A stretch of DNA of 64,000 bases from Pseudomonadota bacterium (GCA_021847605.1 JAJZQN010000006.1:1-64000); one strand, 5' to 3'. Positions 8,712-17,858 are shown, counted from the first letter of the stretch. Numbers and translations are program-made. Notes: generated by a model not told the origin, from the letters alone.

Positions 8712-8803
8712 TGGCGGAGACGGAGGGATTCGAACCCTCGGTGGCCCCTTAAGGCCACGACGGTTTAGCAAACCGCTGGTTTCAGCCACTCACCCACGTC
8801 TCC
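8712..8803 (-). tRNA. tRNA-Ser(GCU)
   Basis: Read on the minus strand, the acceptor arm ggagacg (8803-8797) pairs with cgtctcc (8722-8716), the discriminator is G and CCA is encoded (8714-8712). The anticodon arm is cggttt-GCT-aaaccg, giving anticodon GCU for AGC/AGU serine codons. The long variable arm (gtggcctt aaggggccac) is typical of class II tRNAs, and the T arm contains gggttcgaatccc. No truncated second copy, as an integrated element would leave, is visible in the window. Confidence 0.97.
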
Positions 8804-9042
8804 GCACGGATTTGTCCATCGGCTAAGTTGGACAGTGGCTGGAGCGGGCTATAGCGACGGCTTTCGCGCATGGCAACGGTCCTGATCAGCGATTTTTTTC
8901 GGTTCGTGGACGCGGTTCATCAACGCATGGATTCAATCCGGCCCGGAATCGACTCATATCGGCTCTCGTTCATTGGCCTTTCAGCTTGGAAGCGGATAAT
9001 CGGGCGGATTGTGGAATTTCTATCTTCGGGGAGCATAAGGGC

Positions 9043-9861
9043 ATGATCGGCAGCATGGGGTGGACAGCCGCCCGGTTCGCGCGAGCGACAGCCCTCGTCG
9101 CTGGGTTCACGGCGTTGACGGGTATCGCGCTGACGCCGGCAAATGCCCTGGCGCAGGTCAGGACTGTCGATCCCAACACCGCTATCGATTCCGATCTTGC
9201 GCCGCCACCGTCGGGCAACAACCTGCCGACCGATCCGGGCGTCGATTCGAGCGTTCAGGCACCGCCGCCCGCAACGCCGGCGCCGGGCGCGACATATGGC
9301 AGCCCGGTTCCGGGCGGCAACACGGCGACGGGCGCGCCGGTCACACCCAATTCGCCACCGGCCGCCATTACGCCGGGCGACAGTTATCAGGAAGATGATC
9401 TGATCGGCGCCGCCGAAGGCGTATTTGGCAAGGGTGCCGAAGGCCTTGCCGGCATCATCGAAAAAATCCTGAAGGATCAGGGTCGCCCCAATGGCTATAT
9501 CGCCGGGCGTGAAGCATCCGGTGCTTTCGTCGTCGGCCTGCGTTACGGTTCAGGCACGCTCAATCACAAGATTGAGGGCAAGCGCGAGGTATATTGGACC
9601 GGCCCGTCCATCGGCTTCGACGTGGGTGGCAATGCCGCCAACACCTTCGTCCTTGTCTATAATCTCTACGATACGCAGGATCTCTACCATCGCTTCCCGG
9701 CGGCGGAAGGAACGGCCTATCTCGTGGGTGGCTTCACCGCCAGCTATCTGCGCTGGGGCAATGTCGTGTTGATTCCCATTCGACTGGGTGTCGGTTATCG
9801 GCTGGGCATCAACGCGGGCTATATGAAGTTCACTGAAAAGCGGAACTGGCTGCCGTTCTGA
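9043..9861 (+). CDS. EipA/DUF1134 family periplasmic envelope protein
   Basis: A 272-residue secreted protein. After a signal peptide (ARFARATALVAGFTALTGIA...ANALAQ) comes a Pro/Gly/Ala-rich spacer (about 40-120), then the conserved DUF1134 domain: AEGVFGKGAEGLAGIIEKIL, GRPNGYIAGREASGAFVVGLRYGS, YWTGPSIGFDVGGN, TFVLVYNLYDTQDLYHRFP and the C-terminal RLGVGYRLGINAGYMKFT. In Brucella and Caulobacter relatives (EipA) the protein supports cell-envelope integrity; that is family knowledge, not visible here. An ATG at 8986 is in frame, but 9043 has a GGGGAG/AAGG binding site and starts closer to the signal peptide; 9055 is a third option. Confidence 0.85.
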   Translation: MIGSMGWTAARFARATALVAGFTALTGIALTPANALAQVRTVDPNTAIDSDLAPPPSGNNLPTDPGVDSSVQAPPPATPAPGATYGSPVPGGNTATGAPVTPNSPPAAITPGDSYQEDDLIGAAEGVFGKGAEGLAGIIEKILKDQGRPNGYIAGREASGAFVVGLRYGSGTLNHKIEGKREVYWTGPSIGFDVGGNAANTFVLVYNLYDTQDLYHRFPAAEGTAYLVGGFTASYLRWGNVVLIPIRLGVGYRLGINAGYMKFTEKRNWLPF

Positions 9862-9883
9862 CAGGCTGAAAGCGCCGCATATT

Positions 9884-10978
9884 TCACAAGGAGAGGGCGA
9901 GTTGTTCGCCCTCTTCCCCCTCTTCTTCCGATTCCAGATTATGCACGCCAAGCCCCAGTAACCGCGCGCCCATGCGCAGCGGCAATTGAGCGCGCAGCAA
10001 TTCACGCCCGGCCTGAGCCAGCATGTCGGGGGAGCGCACCGCCGCTGTAAAGCTGCGGGATCGGGTGATGATGCGAAAATCGGCGAACTTGATCTTCAAC
10101 ACGACGGTGCGCCCCCAGGCGCCTGCCTTGTCGACCCGGGTCCACAAGTTGGCCGCGATGCGATCCATTTCCGCGATCAGCGCCACCTCCTCGGTCAGGT
10201 CATCGAAAAACGTGTCCTCCACGCTGACCGATTTTCGTTCCTGACGTTCCCGCACCGGCCGATCATCTTCACCACGCGATGCACGATAATAATAGTCCGC
10301 CGCGCTGCCGAAATGCGCCTGAAGAAACCGCATATCCCGCTCGCGCAGGTCGGCGCCCGTCTCTATGCCCATTTCGTGCATCCGCCTGGCCGTTACGGGG
10401 CCGATGCCATGGATGCGCCGCACCGGCATTGTTGCAATGAACGCGGCGCCGTCCGCCGGTCGTATCACGCACAGCCCGTCAGGCTTGTTCTGATCCGAAG
10501 CCAGCTTGGCGATCAGTTTGTTGTACGACACGCCCGCCGATGCGGTCAGGCCGGTTTCCTCACGGATCATCCGCCGGATTTCCTGCGCCACCTGCGTCGC
10601 AGACGTAATTCCCGGCTTATTCTGCGTCACATCCAGATAGGCTTCGTCGAGAGAAAGCGGCTGGATGATGTCAGTGAACCGCGCGAAGATGTCGCGCACT
10701 TGCGCCGACACCGCACGATAGACCTCGAAACGCGGCTTGACGAAGATCAGGCCGGGGCACAGCCGCCGGGCGCGCGCACCCGGCATGGCGGATCGCACAC
10801 CGAATTTGCGCGCTTCATAGCTGCATGTCGCCACCACCCCGCGCGGTCCGCCTCCGCCCACCGCAATCGGCTGGCCGCGCAGCGCGGGATCGTCGCGCTG
10901 CTCCACCGACGCATAAAAGGCGTCCATGTCGACATGGATGATCTTGCGCAGCGGCGGAGCGTCCATGACGCATCCCAT
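9884..10978 (-). CDS. dinB: DNA polymerase IV (Y-family translesion polymerase)
   Basis: A 364-residue error-prone polymerase that copies past damaged bases. The palm motifs IIHVDMDAFYASVEQ (catalytic Asp) and QPLSLDEAYLDV (catalytic Asp-Glu pair) are intact. The segments GRPRGVVATCSYEARKFG-like GGPRGVVATCSYEARKFGVR and SAGVSYNKLIAKLASDQNKP, together with a helix-hairpin-helix (VRRIHGIGPVTARRMHEMGI), are typical. The C-terminal little-finger domain ends without a clear beta-clamp motif, although RMGARLLGLGVHNLE is the usual neighbour region. The start may be the ATG at 10978 or the one at 10966 (MDAPPLRK). It is usually SOS-controlled; no LexA box was identified by eye. Confidence 0.95.
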   Translation of the reverse strand: MGCVMDAPPLRKIIHVDMDAFYASVEQRDDPALRGQPIAVGGGGPRGVVATCSYEARKFGVRSAMPGARARRLCPGLIFVKPRFEVYRAVSAQVRDIFARFTDIIQPLSLDEAYLDVTQNKPGITSATQVAQEIRRMIREETGLTASAGVSYNKLIAKLASDQNKPDGLCVIRPADGAAFIATMPVRRIHGIGPVTARRMHEMGIETGADLRERDMRFLQAHFGSAADYYYRASRGEDDRPVRERQERKSVSVEDTFFDDLTEEVALIAEMDRIAANLWTRVDKAGAWGRTVVLKIKFADFRIITRSRSFTAAVRSPDMLAQAGRELLRAQLPLRMGARLLGLGVHNLESEEEGEEGEQLALSL

Positions 10979-11012
10979 GCCACAGACAGGAACGAAAGGG
11001 AAACGCGGAAGG

Positions 11013-11543
11013 CTATTCCCCGTCTTTTCCCTTCAAAGACAGTAGCGCTGCGAAGGGGCTGGCCTGCTCCTCCGACAAGACGCCCGCCTCCTTCAGCGCC
11101 GCATCGGCATCGGGCGCACGCGGATAGGGCGTCATCGCCAACGCCATCGTTTCGGCCACCGCTTCGCCCATATCGATGACCTGTCCGTCGTAACCGATGA
11201 TGTCGACATCGTCCGCGTCCAGTTCCAGTTCGGTTCCTTCGGGCAACGCCTCGCCCTCGACCACGAATCGCAGCAGAAATTCGCTGTCGATCGCCTCCGG
11301 CACCGGAACGCCCGTCGCGACGCAAGGCTGGGCCAGTGCCGCACGTACCCGTCCGCGTGCAACGATCGCGCCATCCTCGTCGGTCAGGCCATAATCCGCC
11401 TCCAGTCGATCGAGCGATGCCAGTCCGAACCGGCGCGCCAGCGCATCGCGCTCCGCCTCGTCCGCCTCGATATGCAGCGTCCCGGCCAGCCGCCCCACCT
11501 GATCGACCTTCACGGTCCGCGAAAATTCCGGGTTCATGTTCAT
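11013..11543 (-). CDS. YceD/DUF177 family protein (23S rRNA accumulation protein family)
   Basis: A 176-residue protein of the DUF177 family, linked in E. coli and plants to 23S rRNA accumulation. Visible landmarks are the N-terminal FSRTVKVDQVG, the central ALAQPCVATGVPVPEAIDSEF with the single conserved Cys, and the C-terminal DMGEAVAETMALAMTPYPRAPDA and SPFAALLSLKGKDG. Family members normally end in a similar PFAALAALK-type tail. It overlaps the upstream chaperone gene by four bases (ATGA), so the two are coupled; this pair is conserved across alphaproteobacteria. Confidence 0.9.
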   Translation of the reverse strand: MNMNPEFSRTVKVDQVGRLAGTLHIEADEAERDALARRFGLASLDRLEADYGLTDEDGAIVARGRVRAALAQPCVATGVPVPEAIDSEFLLRFVVEGEALPEGTELELDADDVDIIGYDGQVIDMGEAVAETMALAMTPYPRAPDADAALKEAGVLSEEQASPFAALLSLKGKDGE

Positions 11544-12070
11544 CCTAAATCTCCTGCCATCAGCGCGTCGCGGGTCAGGCAGCCCAGCCGCACCCAGCGC
11601 CCGCGCAGCGCCCCTTCCACATGCGCCAGCGCCCTATCGTCCACCGCCTCGCCGCGATAGAGATTACGTCGCAATGCCTCACCCAGCGCATCGCCCTCCT
11701 GCTCAAGCGCCGCACGATAGGCGCCGATACGCCCGCCCAATGCGCTCATCATCCGTCCGACATGCTTGCCGACGACCACGTCGCCTATGCCCTCCTGCCG
11801 CAACTGCCCGTCCATGTCGGCGACGAACAATTCCGTCAGCCATACCTGCTCCTGCGCCGCGTCCAGTCGTTCCAGCCGCACCAGCACCAGCGCCAATATG
11901 GCGACGATCATATCGAACCGCCCGTCCATCGTATCGGGCACCGCCCCGTCCAGATACCAATGCGGTTGCCTGCCCTCCGCCACCACCGCGCCATAGAGCG
12001 GGCGCATCGCTTCGCCGGGGTCACGCGCCCTGAACAGGCGCTGGAGGAAGGAAGGAGAAGAAGCGGCCAT
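11540..12070 (-). CDS. Ubiquinol-cytochrome c chaperone family protein (CBP3/UQCC1-like)
   Basis: A 176-residue protein with the core of the Cbp3/UQCC1 family, which helps cytochrome b or bc1 complex assembly in mitochondria. Recognisable segments are LYGAVVAEGRQPHWYLDGAV, DTMDGRFDMIVAILALVLVR, LTELFVADMDGQLRQEGIGD and VVGKHVGRMMSALGGRIGAY. The frame extends upstream to 12598, but that part is antisense to bamE; the ATG at 12070 (MAASSPSFLQRLF) fits the family. A role in bc1 assembly in this bacterium is inference. Confidence 0.88.
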   Translation of the reverse strand: MAASSPSFLQRLFRARDPGEAMRPLYGAVVAEGRQPHWYLDGAVPDTMDGRFDMIVAILALVLVRLERLDAAQEQVWLTELFVADMDGQLRQEGIGDVVVGKHVGRMMSALGGRIGAYRAALEQEGDALGEALRRNLYRGEAVDDRALAHVEGALRGRWVRLGCLTRDALMAGDLG

Positions 12071-12232
12071 GGCGAACAAGTGCTTTTTATCGGAATGAAG
12101 CGGCAGGCCGCATCGGCCCGCGCGCCGCGCCCCTTGCCGGGGCGAGCGCATTTCCATATTGATCGCTGCGCCGCTCAATGCAATGGCGGCATCATGTTTA
12201 CGGTTCGCGGGCTTGCCCGCCAGGAGAAGTCC

Positions 12233-12748
12233 ATGCCCCAGTTCAGCCGCCACACCCCGCGCGGGCGCGCCCTGCTCGCCGCCGGCCTTTGCGTGGCGTT
12301 GCTCGGTGCGTCGGGTTGCACCCGCATCCGCACGCATCAGGGTTATCAGGTGGACAAGCTGTTGGTCGATTCGGTTCAGCCGGGCATCGACAACCGCGCA
12401 TCGGTGGAAGGGACGCTGGGTCGCCCCAGCTTCGCCTCGCAATTTGGCGAGCAGGACTGGTATTATATCTCGCGCAGCATGCGCGCGCTGGCTTTTTCCA
12501 ATCCCAAGCCGGTGGAACAGACGGTATTGCGCGTGCGATTCGACGCGGCTGGCAATGTGACGGCGGTGGACCGCATGGGCATGGAACAGATCGCCCATGT
12601 TTCACCCATGGGTGACAAGACCCCGACGCTGGGCCGCCATCGCAGCCTGTTCGACGAAATCTTCGGCAATATCGGTGCGGTCGGCGCAGCCGGCATGGGT
12701 GGCGCTTCTGGCGCACCAGGCAGCGGTGGCGGCCCGAACGGCAGCTGA
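12233..12748 (+). CDS. bamE: Outer membrane protein assembly factor BamE (SmpA/OmlA lipoprotein)
   Basis: A 171-residue lipoprotein of the BAM complex, which inserts beta-barrel proteins into the outer membrane. The signal sequence ends in LLGASGC (lipidated Cys at about 27). The SmpA fold follows: YQVDKLLVDSVQPGIDNRAS, VEGTLGRPSFASQFGEQDWYYIS and TVLRVRFDAAGNVTAVDRMG. The C-terminal tail is long and Gly/Ala-rich (GAAGMGGASGAPGSGGG), beyond the usual 110-120 residues; such tails are common in sphingomonads. The ATG at 12233 has AGGAG six bases upstream. It diverges from the chaperone gene. Confidence 0.9.
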   Translation: MPQFSRHTPRGRALLAAGLCVALLGASGCTRIRTHQGYQVDKLLVDSVQPGIDNRASVEGTLGRPSFASQFGEQDWYYISRSMRALAFSNPKPVEQTVLRVRFDAAGNVTAVDRMGMEQIAHVSPMGDKTPTLGRHRSLFDEIFGNIGAVGAAGMGGASGAPGSGGGPNGS

Positions 12749-12779
12749 TTCAGCCCCAATATCGTCAGACATGAAACAG

Positions 12780-12810
12780 GGGGGCAGCGAAATATTTCGC
12801 TGCCCCCTTT
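12780..12810. terminator. Bidirectional terminator between bamE and the NodT gene
   Basis: gggggcagcgaaat (12780-12793) is followed directly by its exact reverse complement (12794-12807), and then TTT. The effective loop is formed from aaatattt. It lies between two converging genes (bamE stop at 12748, efflux channel stop at 12812) and can serve both. Confidence 0.8.
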
Positions 12811-12811
12811 C

Positions 12812-14233
12812 CTATTGCTGCGACCAGCCGCCGCCCAGTGCCAGGAAAATGGCAATCTGATCCTGCACCAGCGCCGCCCGCGCCGATGCAGCACTTACCT
12901 CTGCACTGGCCAGACTCCGTTGCGCATCCAGTAACGAGAGGAAATCGCCCCGCCCAAAGCGGAACAGCTTACCCGCCTGCCCTTCGGATACTGCTGCGCT
13001 GTCGCGTGCCCGGTCCAGCGCTTCCGCTCTTTGCGCATCCCGGCGATAGCTCTCCAGCGCCGTTTCCGTCTGGCGCAACGCTTCCAGCACCGCGCTGTCG
13101 AACCCGGCCAGATCGCCCTGTACCTGTGCATCGGCCTGCGCGATCTGCGCCCGCACGACCGGCCGGTTGGGGAAGCTCCAGCTTATGAGCGGCCCCAGGC
13201 TGAAGCCAAAGGCGGAACCAGACCCGAAATCCTTGAGCGGTCCTGACAGGCCCACCGATCCGCCGATGCTGACCTGTGGATAAAGGTCCGCCATCGCCAC
13301 GCCCAGCCGCGCCGTATCGCCCGCTATCGTGCGTTCCGCCTGCCTGATGTCGGGCCGCCGCCGGATCATCGCAGCACCGTCTCCCACCGGCATCGGCGCG
13401 CCCAGAGATGGCAATGCGGCGCACCCCTCCACCTCGCGCGGATAATCAGCGGGCGGACGACCCAGCAGGGTCGCCAGCAGATAGAGGCCGTTCTGCCGCT
13501 GCGCCTCGAATGCGGGCAGCGCCGCCGCGCTGGAATCGACGGCCGCCTGCGCCCGACTCACATCGAATGCCGTGCCACGCCCGCCTTTCGCCAGCCGGCG
13601 CGTCGCGTCCAGAGTCTGTTGTTGCAGAGCCACGACCTGCCGGTTGACCGTCAATTGATAATTGGCCGCGCAAATCTGGGCATAGGCCTGCGCCGTCGCC
13701 GCCGCCACGCTGACCCGCACATAATCGCGCGCCGCACTGACCGATTCGACATCGGCAGTGCTTGCCTCGATCGCGCGACGGATACGACCGTTCAGGTCCA
13801 GCGGATAGGCCGCCGACAGACCGAAATCATAGCTGACCGATCCGGGCAGGTGCTGCGTCACGCCCGATGGCCGCGCCAGCGTTTCACCACCACTGATCGA
13901 CGTCGTAACCTGCCGCCCGGCCTGTGCCTCCTGCAACACCGCCTGCGCGCGGGTCAGGTTGGCGTCGGCCTGACGCAGGTCGGCATTGGCGCCCAGCGCC
14001 TGTTCGATCAGGCCGTCAAGGGTCGGGTCATTATACAGACGCCACCAATGGTCGGGCAGGTCCGCCTGACTGAACTGGCTGCCCTGCGCCGAATGAAAAG
14101 CGCCCTGCGCGCCCGGAGCCGTCGCCACGCTGTTTTCGGGCGGATGATAGTCCGGCCCCGCCGCGGCACAGGCCGTCAGGGCCAGAGCCAGCACCAGCGA
14201 CGCAAAACGCCGACGGGCCTTGCCCTCATGCAT
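12812..14233 (-). CDS. Outer membrane efflux lipoprotein, NodT/OprM type
   Basis: A 473-residue outer-membrane channel. The lipoprotein signal ends in LALALTACAAAGPDY (Cys at about 22), and GPDYHPP is the usual NodT beginning. Two OEP repeats follow (HWWRLYNDPTLDGLIEQALG, ANADLRQADANLTRAQAVLQ; later MIRRRPDIRQAERTIAGDTA and the C-terminal GRGDFLSLLDAQRSLASAEV). It is the last gene of a five-gene operon and overlaps the HlyD-type adaptor gene by eight bases. With the FUSC permease it should form an envelope-spanning pump for aromatic acids or other drugs. Confidence 0.92.
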   Translation of the reverse strand: MHEGKARRRFASLVLALALTACAAAGPDYHPPENSVATAPGAQGAFHSAQGSQFSQADLPDHWWRLYNDPTLDGLIEQALGANADLRQADANLTRAQAVLQEAQAGRQVTTSISGGETLARPSGVTQHLPGSVSYDFGLSAAYPLDLNGRIRRAIEASTADVESVSAARDYVRVSVAAATAQAYAQICAANYQLTVNRQVVALQQQTLDATRRLAKGGRGTAFDVSRAQAAVDSSAAALPAFEAQRQNGLYLLATLLGRPPADYPREVEGCAALPSLGAPMPVGDGAAMIRRRPDIRQAERTIAGDTARLGVAMADLYPQVSIGGSVGLSGPLKDFGSGSAFGFSLGPLISWSFPNRPVVRAQIAQADAQVQGDLAGFDSAVLEALRQTETALESYRRDAQRAEALDRARDSAAVSEGQAGKLFRFGRGDFLSLLDAQRSLASAEVSAASARAALVQDQIAIFLALGGGWSQQ

Positions 14234-15128
14234 GGCGGCATTCCCCCGGCTTGGCGTCCTTGTGCGCGGGCTGAACAGTGACCGTCGCCGTCCGCCCGGA
14301 AATCAGGCGCAATCCGGTCGGCACCTTGTCGATCCTGATGCGGACAGGAATGCGCTGAGCCAGTCGCACCCAGGAAAAGGTCGGTTCGACCGAAGGAAGA
14401 AGGTTGCCGGAATTGCTGCGACTGTCGTCATTGATGCCATAGGCGATGCTTTCCACCCGACCATGCACATCCTGCGCCTCCCCCATCAACCGCACCGTCA
14501 CCGGCGCGCCAATGCAGATCAGCGGCAATTTGGTTTCCTCGAAATAGCCTTCGACGCGCAAAGAATCATTATCGATCAGGGCCATCGCCTGACTCCCTGC
14601 CCCCAGATAATCGCCCGGATGCAGGTCCAGATTGGTGACGACGCCATTGACCGACGCCACCACCTTTGTCCGTTTCAGGTTCAGTTCGGCCGCGTCGCGC
14701 GAACTCAGCGCCTCGGTCAGGGCCGCCTGCGCCGTCTGCACGGCAGCGACATTCTGCTCATGGGTTTCGGCTGCGACCAGATCGCCCAGGGCCAGATCGC
14801 GCCGGGCTTCGCGCTGAGCCTGCGCCAGTGTCGCCTTCGCACTGGCGATGCGCGCTTCCGCCTCTTCCAGCGCCATCGAATAACGCGGCGTATCCAGCAC
14901 GAACAACAGGTCGCCTGCTTTCACCTGCTGGTTGTCGCGCACCGCAACCGACGTCACCAGACCGCTGATGTCCGGCGTTACCCGTACCACATCGGCCCGC
15001 ACGCGCCCGTCACGAGTCCAGGGGCTGCGCTCATAATGATTCCACATCCAGATCGCGACCAGCAGCGCCGCGACGACGATCAATATGGTGGCTAGGCTGC
15101 GCATCAATGCGGCGGGCAGGCGGTTCAT
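14226..15128 (-). CDS. HlyD-family efflux adaptor, AaeA/EmrA-like
   Basis: A 300-residue adaptor with one N-terminal membrane helix (LMRSLATILIVVAALLVAIWMW), then the periplasmic part: RVRADVVRVTPDISGLVTSV (lipoyl half), a coiled-coil hairpin (about 95-160), VVASVNGVVTNLDLHPGDYL (second lipoyl half) and a beta-barrel (LRVEGYFEETKLPLICIGAP). This layout matches AaeA/EmrA-type adaptors that partner FUSC pumps. The frame is open far upstream, but the ATG at 15128 overlaps the DUF1656 stop by four bases and begins right before the membrane helix, so it is chosen. Confidence 0.9.
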   Translation of the reverse strand: MNRLPAALMRSLATILIVVAALLVAIWMWNHYERSPWTRDGRVRADVVRVTPDISGLVTSVAVRDNQQVKAGDLLFVLDTPRYSMALEEAEARIASAKATLAQAQREARRDLALGDLVAAETHEQNVAAVQTAQAALTEALSSRDAAELNLKRTKVVASVNGVVTNLDLHPGDYLGAGSQAMALIDNDSLRVEGYFEETKLPLICIGAPVTVRLMGEAQDVHGRVESIAYGINDDSRSNSGNLLPSVEPTFSWVRLAQRIPVRIRIDKVPTGLRLISGRTATVTVQPAHKDAKPGECRHA

Positions 15129-15340
15129 AGACGGATTCCGGTCTGAGGGAGGAAGAAGGCGATGGCGCCCAGCAGCAGGATGAACAGGCTGAGATCGACG
15201 ATCGCCCGATAGGCAACGAAACGATAGAGGCCCATTGCCGCAATCACGCGGGTCAGGCCATAGGTCAGGATCAGCGCGGCGATGGCCAGCAACAACAACG
15301 TCGGCAGATATACGCCGTCCAGACTGATTTCTCCGGTCAT
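15125..15340 (-). CDS. DUF1656 (AaeX-like) small membrane protein
   Basis: A 71-residue protein with two hydrophobic segments (YLPTLLLLAIAALILTYGL and AIVDLSLFILLLGAIAFFL). DUF1656 proteins are almost always found between a FUSC permease and an HlyD adaptor, as here. It opens with MTGEISLDGVYLP, the family pattern GElxixGvyip. Four-base overlaps with both neighbours show that the three are translated together. Its task in the pump is not known. Confidence 0.88.
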   Translation of the reverse strand: MTGEISLDGVYLPTLLLLAIAALILTYGLTRVIAAMGLYRFVAYRAIVDLSLFILLLGAIAFFLPQTGIRL

Positions 15341-17406
15341 GCGCCGGCCCTCCTGTACCCGATGGCTTCGGGGAAAAGATTACGGCGCAGGCTGACCAGC
15401 GCCAGCAGCGCCTGACGCCGCACCGGCGCCTCGCGATAGGCGGACAGGTCGGCGATCGCGCCATCGATGTCGCGCAAAAGGGCGGGATCGACCAACACTG
15501 GCTCGTCAGGAACAAGCGCGCGATAATGGCGACTGACCCCGTTCAGAACCTGCGTCAGTGGCACAGAATCGGCCGTCGGCAGGTCGATACGCAACTGGCG
15601 CAATTCGCCGATGGCGACGCCGGTGCGCAGGTCGCGCAGCGCATCATAGAGCGGCTGGCCGCTATCCTTGCCACTGACCGCCAGCCGTGGCGCCAGCAGC
15701 GCGATCCGGTCCAGCATCCGGTTGATCCAGCCGCGCACATCGGGCGGACGCCGAATGATCGTCGCGCGTTCGGCGATGTCGGTCCAGCCCGCGCGCATCG
15801 TCCGGCGGATCGCCCGCTCCACCCCGGCCGACTGCAACAGTCCGGCCATGATGATCGCAAACCATATGCCCACAATCTGCGCGACATTCCCGTTGGTAAA
15901 GGAGGCGAAGGCGTTCACATAATGGTCTGACAACAGCACCGGACTCCCCAGTCCCAACAGCGTCGGCAGGGCAATGCCCATCCATTTGGGACTGGCCATC
16001 ATCGCGCCCAATATCAGCAGGACCGGCGCGTAGCTCGCAGCCAGCATAGCAAAGCCGTCGAGCCGGGGCATGATGGCATAGCCATAGACCGCGCCGATCA
16101 GTGCGGCAAAAACCGTACCGATCATGAAGCCTTTCAGCGGCGCAAGGGGATTGTCGCTCGCGGAAAACAGCGCCAGGAACACACCCGCCAGCATGACGGC
16201 GGTGCCGCCATCCTGCCATCCGCTGCCAATCCACAGAGCGCACCCCAGAGAAATGGTAACGAACGCGGCAAAGGCTCCTCGCGCCGCACCGCCATAGTCG
16301 CGGTGCATTTCACGCGACCGCCGCACTTCCAGCAATTCGGCAACACGGGCCGTCACCGGCTGGCGGCTGTGCGTGATGATCTGATCATACAGGTCACGGC
16401 AATCGCGATGCGCGGCAATCAGGGTGGCCAGCCGCGCATAAAGGCTCATCCGCATCATGTCGGCCCAGGACATGCCCTCGCTGGCGACCGGCTCCAGCGC
16501 AGCGCAACGTTCGATCAACGCCTGCGCGCCGGCGGCCCGCTCTGCGCTTCCGGGCGGATGAATCCCCTGCGACACACTGTCCAGCCAGTCGCGCACATCG
16601 GCAATCAGTTGTTCCACTTCTTGCGGAACGGTGCCGCCATGCGCTGCCGTCAATTCCGTCAGCCGGTCATCGATCGCCGCGCCCAGCGGCAACAGCAACG
16701 ACAATTGGTCCTGCAACGCGCGGACAGTACGGATACGCGGAGCCAGCCGGGAAAAATCGAACGGCAAATGGATCGACAATTGATGCAGTTCGGTAACGTC
16801 CTGTGCCAACCGGCGACGCTCGGCTGACAGTCCCGCCACCGGCTCCGTCGCGATGGCGTCGCGCGACCAGCGTTCGGCGTCACGCAACATGGCCTTCACC
16901 CGGCTGATCAGCAGGCCAGATACAGACCCCGGCGCAATGACTCCATGGACCAGGCTGCCACAGGCAATGCCCAACAGGATTTCCTGCACGCGCAGCGTCG
17001 CTACCGTGAATATGGTGCCGGGCGTATCGACATCGGGAAAGATGATGAGGCAGGCGGTATAGCCCGCCAGCACGAACATGTAGGAACGCGGCGTCCGGTC
17101 AAGCAAGGAGATATAGACGCAAAGGGCCAGCCAGGATGCGATCGCCAGCGACAGCAGCGCAGGGGCGTTGACCAACGGCGGGACCATGATGACGGCGACG
17201 GCTGCCCCCGTCAGCGTGCCGATCACGCGGAATACCGCCTTGGAAATAACCGCACCGGCCAGCGGCTGGGCGACGATATAGCTGGTCAGAAACGCCCAAT
17301 AGGGCCGTTCCAGCCCGATATAAAGCGCGACATACAGCGCCAGCATCGCAGCGGCATAGCATTTGATGGAAAAGAGCGCGGCGGGCACGCCCAGCCTGTC
17401 GCTCAT
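15337..17406 (-). CDS. FUSC family inner-membrane transporter (AaeB-like efflux permease)
   Basis: A 689-residue permease of the aromatic acid exporter/fusaric acid resistance family. It has two membrane blocks, residues about 12-165 (YWAFLTSYIVAQPLAGAVIS, LTGAAVAVIMVPPLVNAPAL) and about 345-500 (RGAFAAFVTISLGCALWIGS, GTAVMLAGVFLALFSASDNP, GIWFAIIMAGLLQ), each followed by a soluble domain. The N-terminal start MSDRLGVPAALFSIKCYAAA is typical. It overlaps both the marR gene and the DUF1656 gene by four bases. The substrate is unknown; aromatic carboxylates or phenolics are the family norm. Confidence 0.93.
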   Translation of the reverse strand: MSDRLGVPAALFSIKCYAAAMLALYVALYIGLERPYWAFLTSYIVAQPLAGAVISKAVFRVIGTLTGAAVAVIMVPPLVNAPALLSLAIASWLALCVYISLLDRTPRSYMFVLAGYTACLIIFPDVDTPGTIFTVATLRVQEILLGIACGSLVHGVIAPGSVSGLLISRVKAMLRDAERWSRDAIATEPVAGLSAERRRLAQDVTELHQLSIHLPFDFSRLAPRIRTVRALQDQLSLLLPLGAAIDDRLTELTAAHGGTVPQEVEQLIADVRDWLDSVSQGIHPPGSAERAAGAQALIERCAALEPVASEGMSWADMMRMSLYARLATLIAAHRDCRDLYDQIITHSRQPVTARVAELLEVRRSREMHRDYGGAARGAFAAFVTISLGCALWIGSGWQDGGTAVMLAGVFLALFSASDNPLAPLKGFMIGTVFAALIGAVYGYAIMPRLDGFAMLAASYAPVLLILGAMMASPKWMGIALPTLLGLGSPVLLSDHYVNAFASFTNGNVAQIVGIWFAIIMAGLLQSAGVERAIRRTMRAGWTDIAERATIIRRPPDVRGWINRMLDRIALLAPRLAVSGKDSGQPLYDALRDLRTGVAIGELRQLRIDLPTADSVPLTQVLNGVSRHYRALVPDEPVLVDPALLRDIDGAIADLSAYREAPVRRQALLALVSLRRNLFPEAIGYRRAGA

Positions 17407-17852
17407 GACGCGCTCTTTTTTTCCGCGATGCGCAGGCTGAGCAATTGCATCAGCGCAACCGTGCTGTCGATGATCTCATCAGGCACGTCGGCCAGCAACT
17501 CGGCCCGCAATGTTCCCAGTTTCGCCTCGATCCGTCCCACCAGATCCCTGCCTTCCTCGCTCAGCGCGATCTGGTTGGACCGCTTGTCGTCGGGATGGGG
17601 CGTGCGTTCGACCAGTCCGGCCATCTGCAACTGATCCAGCGTCCTGACCAGCGAAGGCTGCGTGATGTCGAGCGATTCGGCAAGGTCCGCCTGTCGGACC
17701 GGACCGTCCATCCGGTCGATATGGATCAGGCACCATCCCGCGCTGTTCGAAACGCCGAATTCGGCCAGTGCCATATCTGCCAATTGGCGCCACCCGCGGG
17801 CAACGGGCGCCATATAATGCGCCAGGGCGCGCGGCGAATCGGGTATCGACAT
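17403..17852 (-). CDS. MarR-family transcriptional regulator
   Basis: A 149-residue winged-helix repressor. The core is recognisable: VSNSAGWCLIHIDRMDGPVR, QADLAESLDITQPSLVRTLD (recognition helix), LVERTPHPDDKRSNQIALSE (wing) and a C-terminal dimer helix. It is the first gene of the efflux operon and overlaps the permease by four bases, so it most likely represses its own operon and is released by a pump substrate. An imperfect 16-base palindrome lies directly upstream. No strong Shine-Dalgarno sequence is seen before its ATG. Confidence 0.92.
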   Translation of the reverse strand: MSIPDSPRALAHYMAPVARGWRQLADMALAEFGVSNSAGWCLIHIDRMDGPVRQADLAESLDITQPSLVRTLDQLQMAGLVERTPHPDDKRSNQIALSEEGRDLVGRIEAKLGTLRAELLADVPDEIIDSTVALMQLLSLRIAEKKSAS

Positions 17853-17858
17853 GACCGC

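Noticed and set aside
8712..8803. tRNA-Ser as an integration (att) site
   Set aside because: No duplicated tRNA 3' end and no intact integrase is near; the recombinase remnant is about 7 kb away across the efflux operon.
9893..9911. Hairpin gagggcga/tcgccctc at the eipA-dinB junction
   Set aside because: It lies within the dinB 3' coding end and has no T-run behind it for either gene, so it was not called a terminator.
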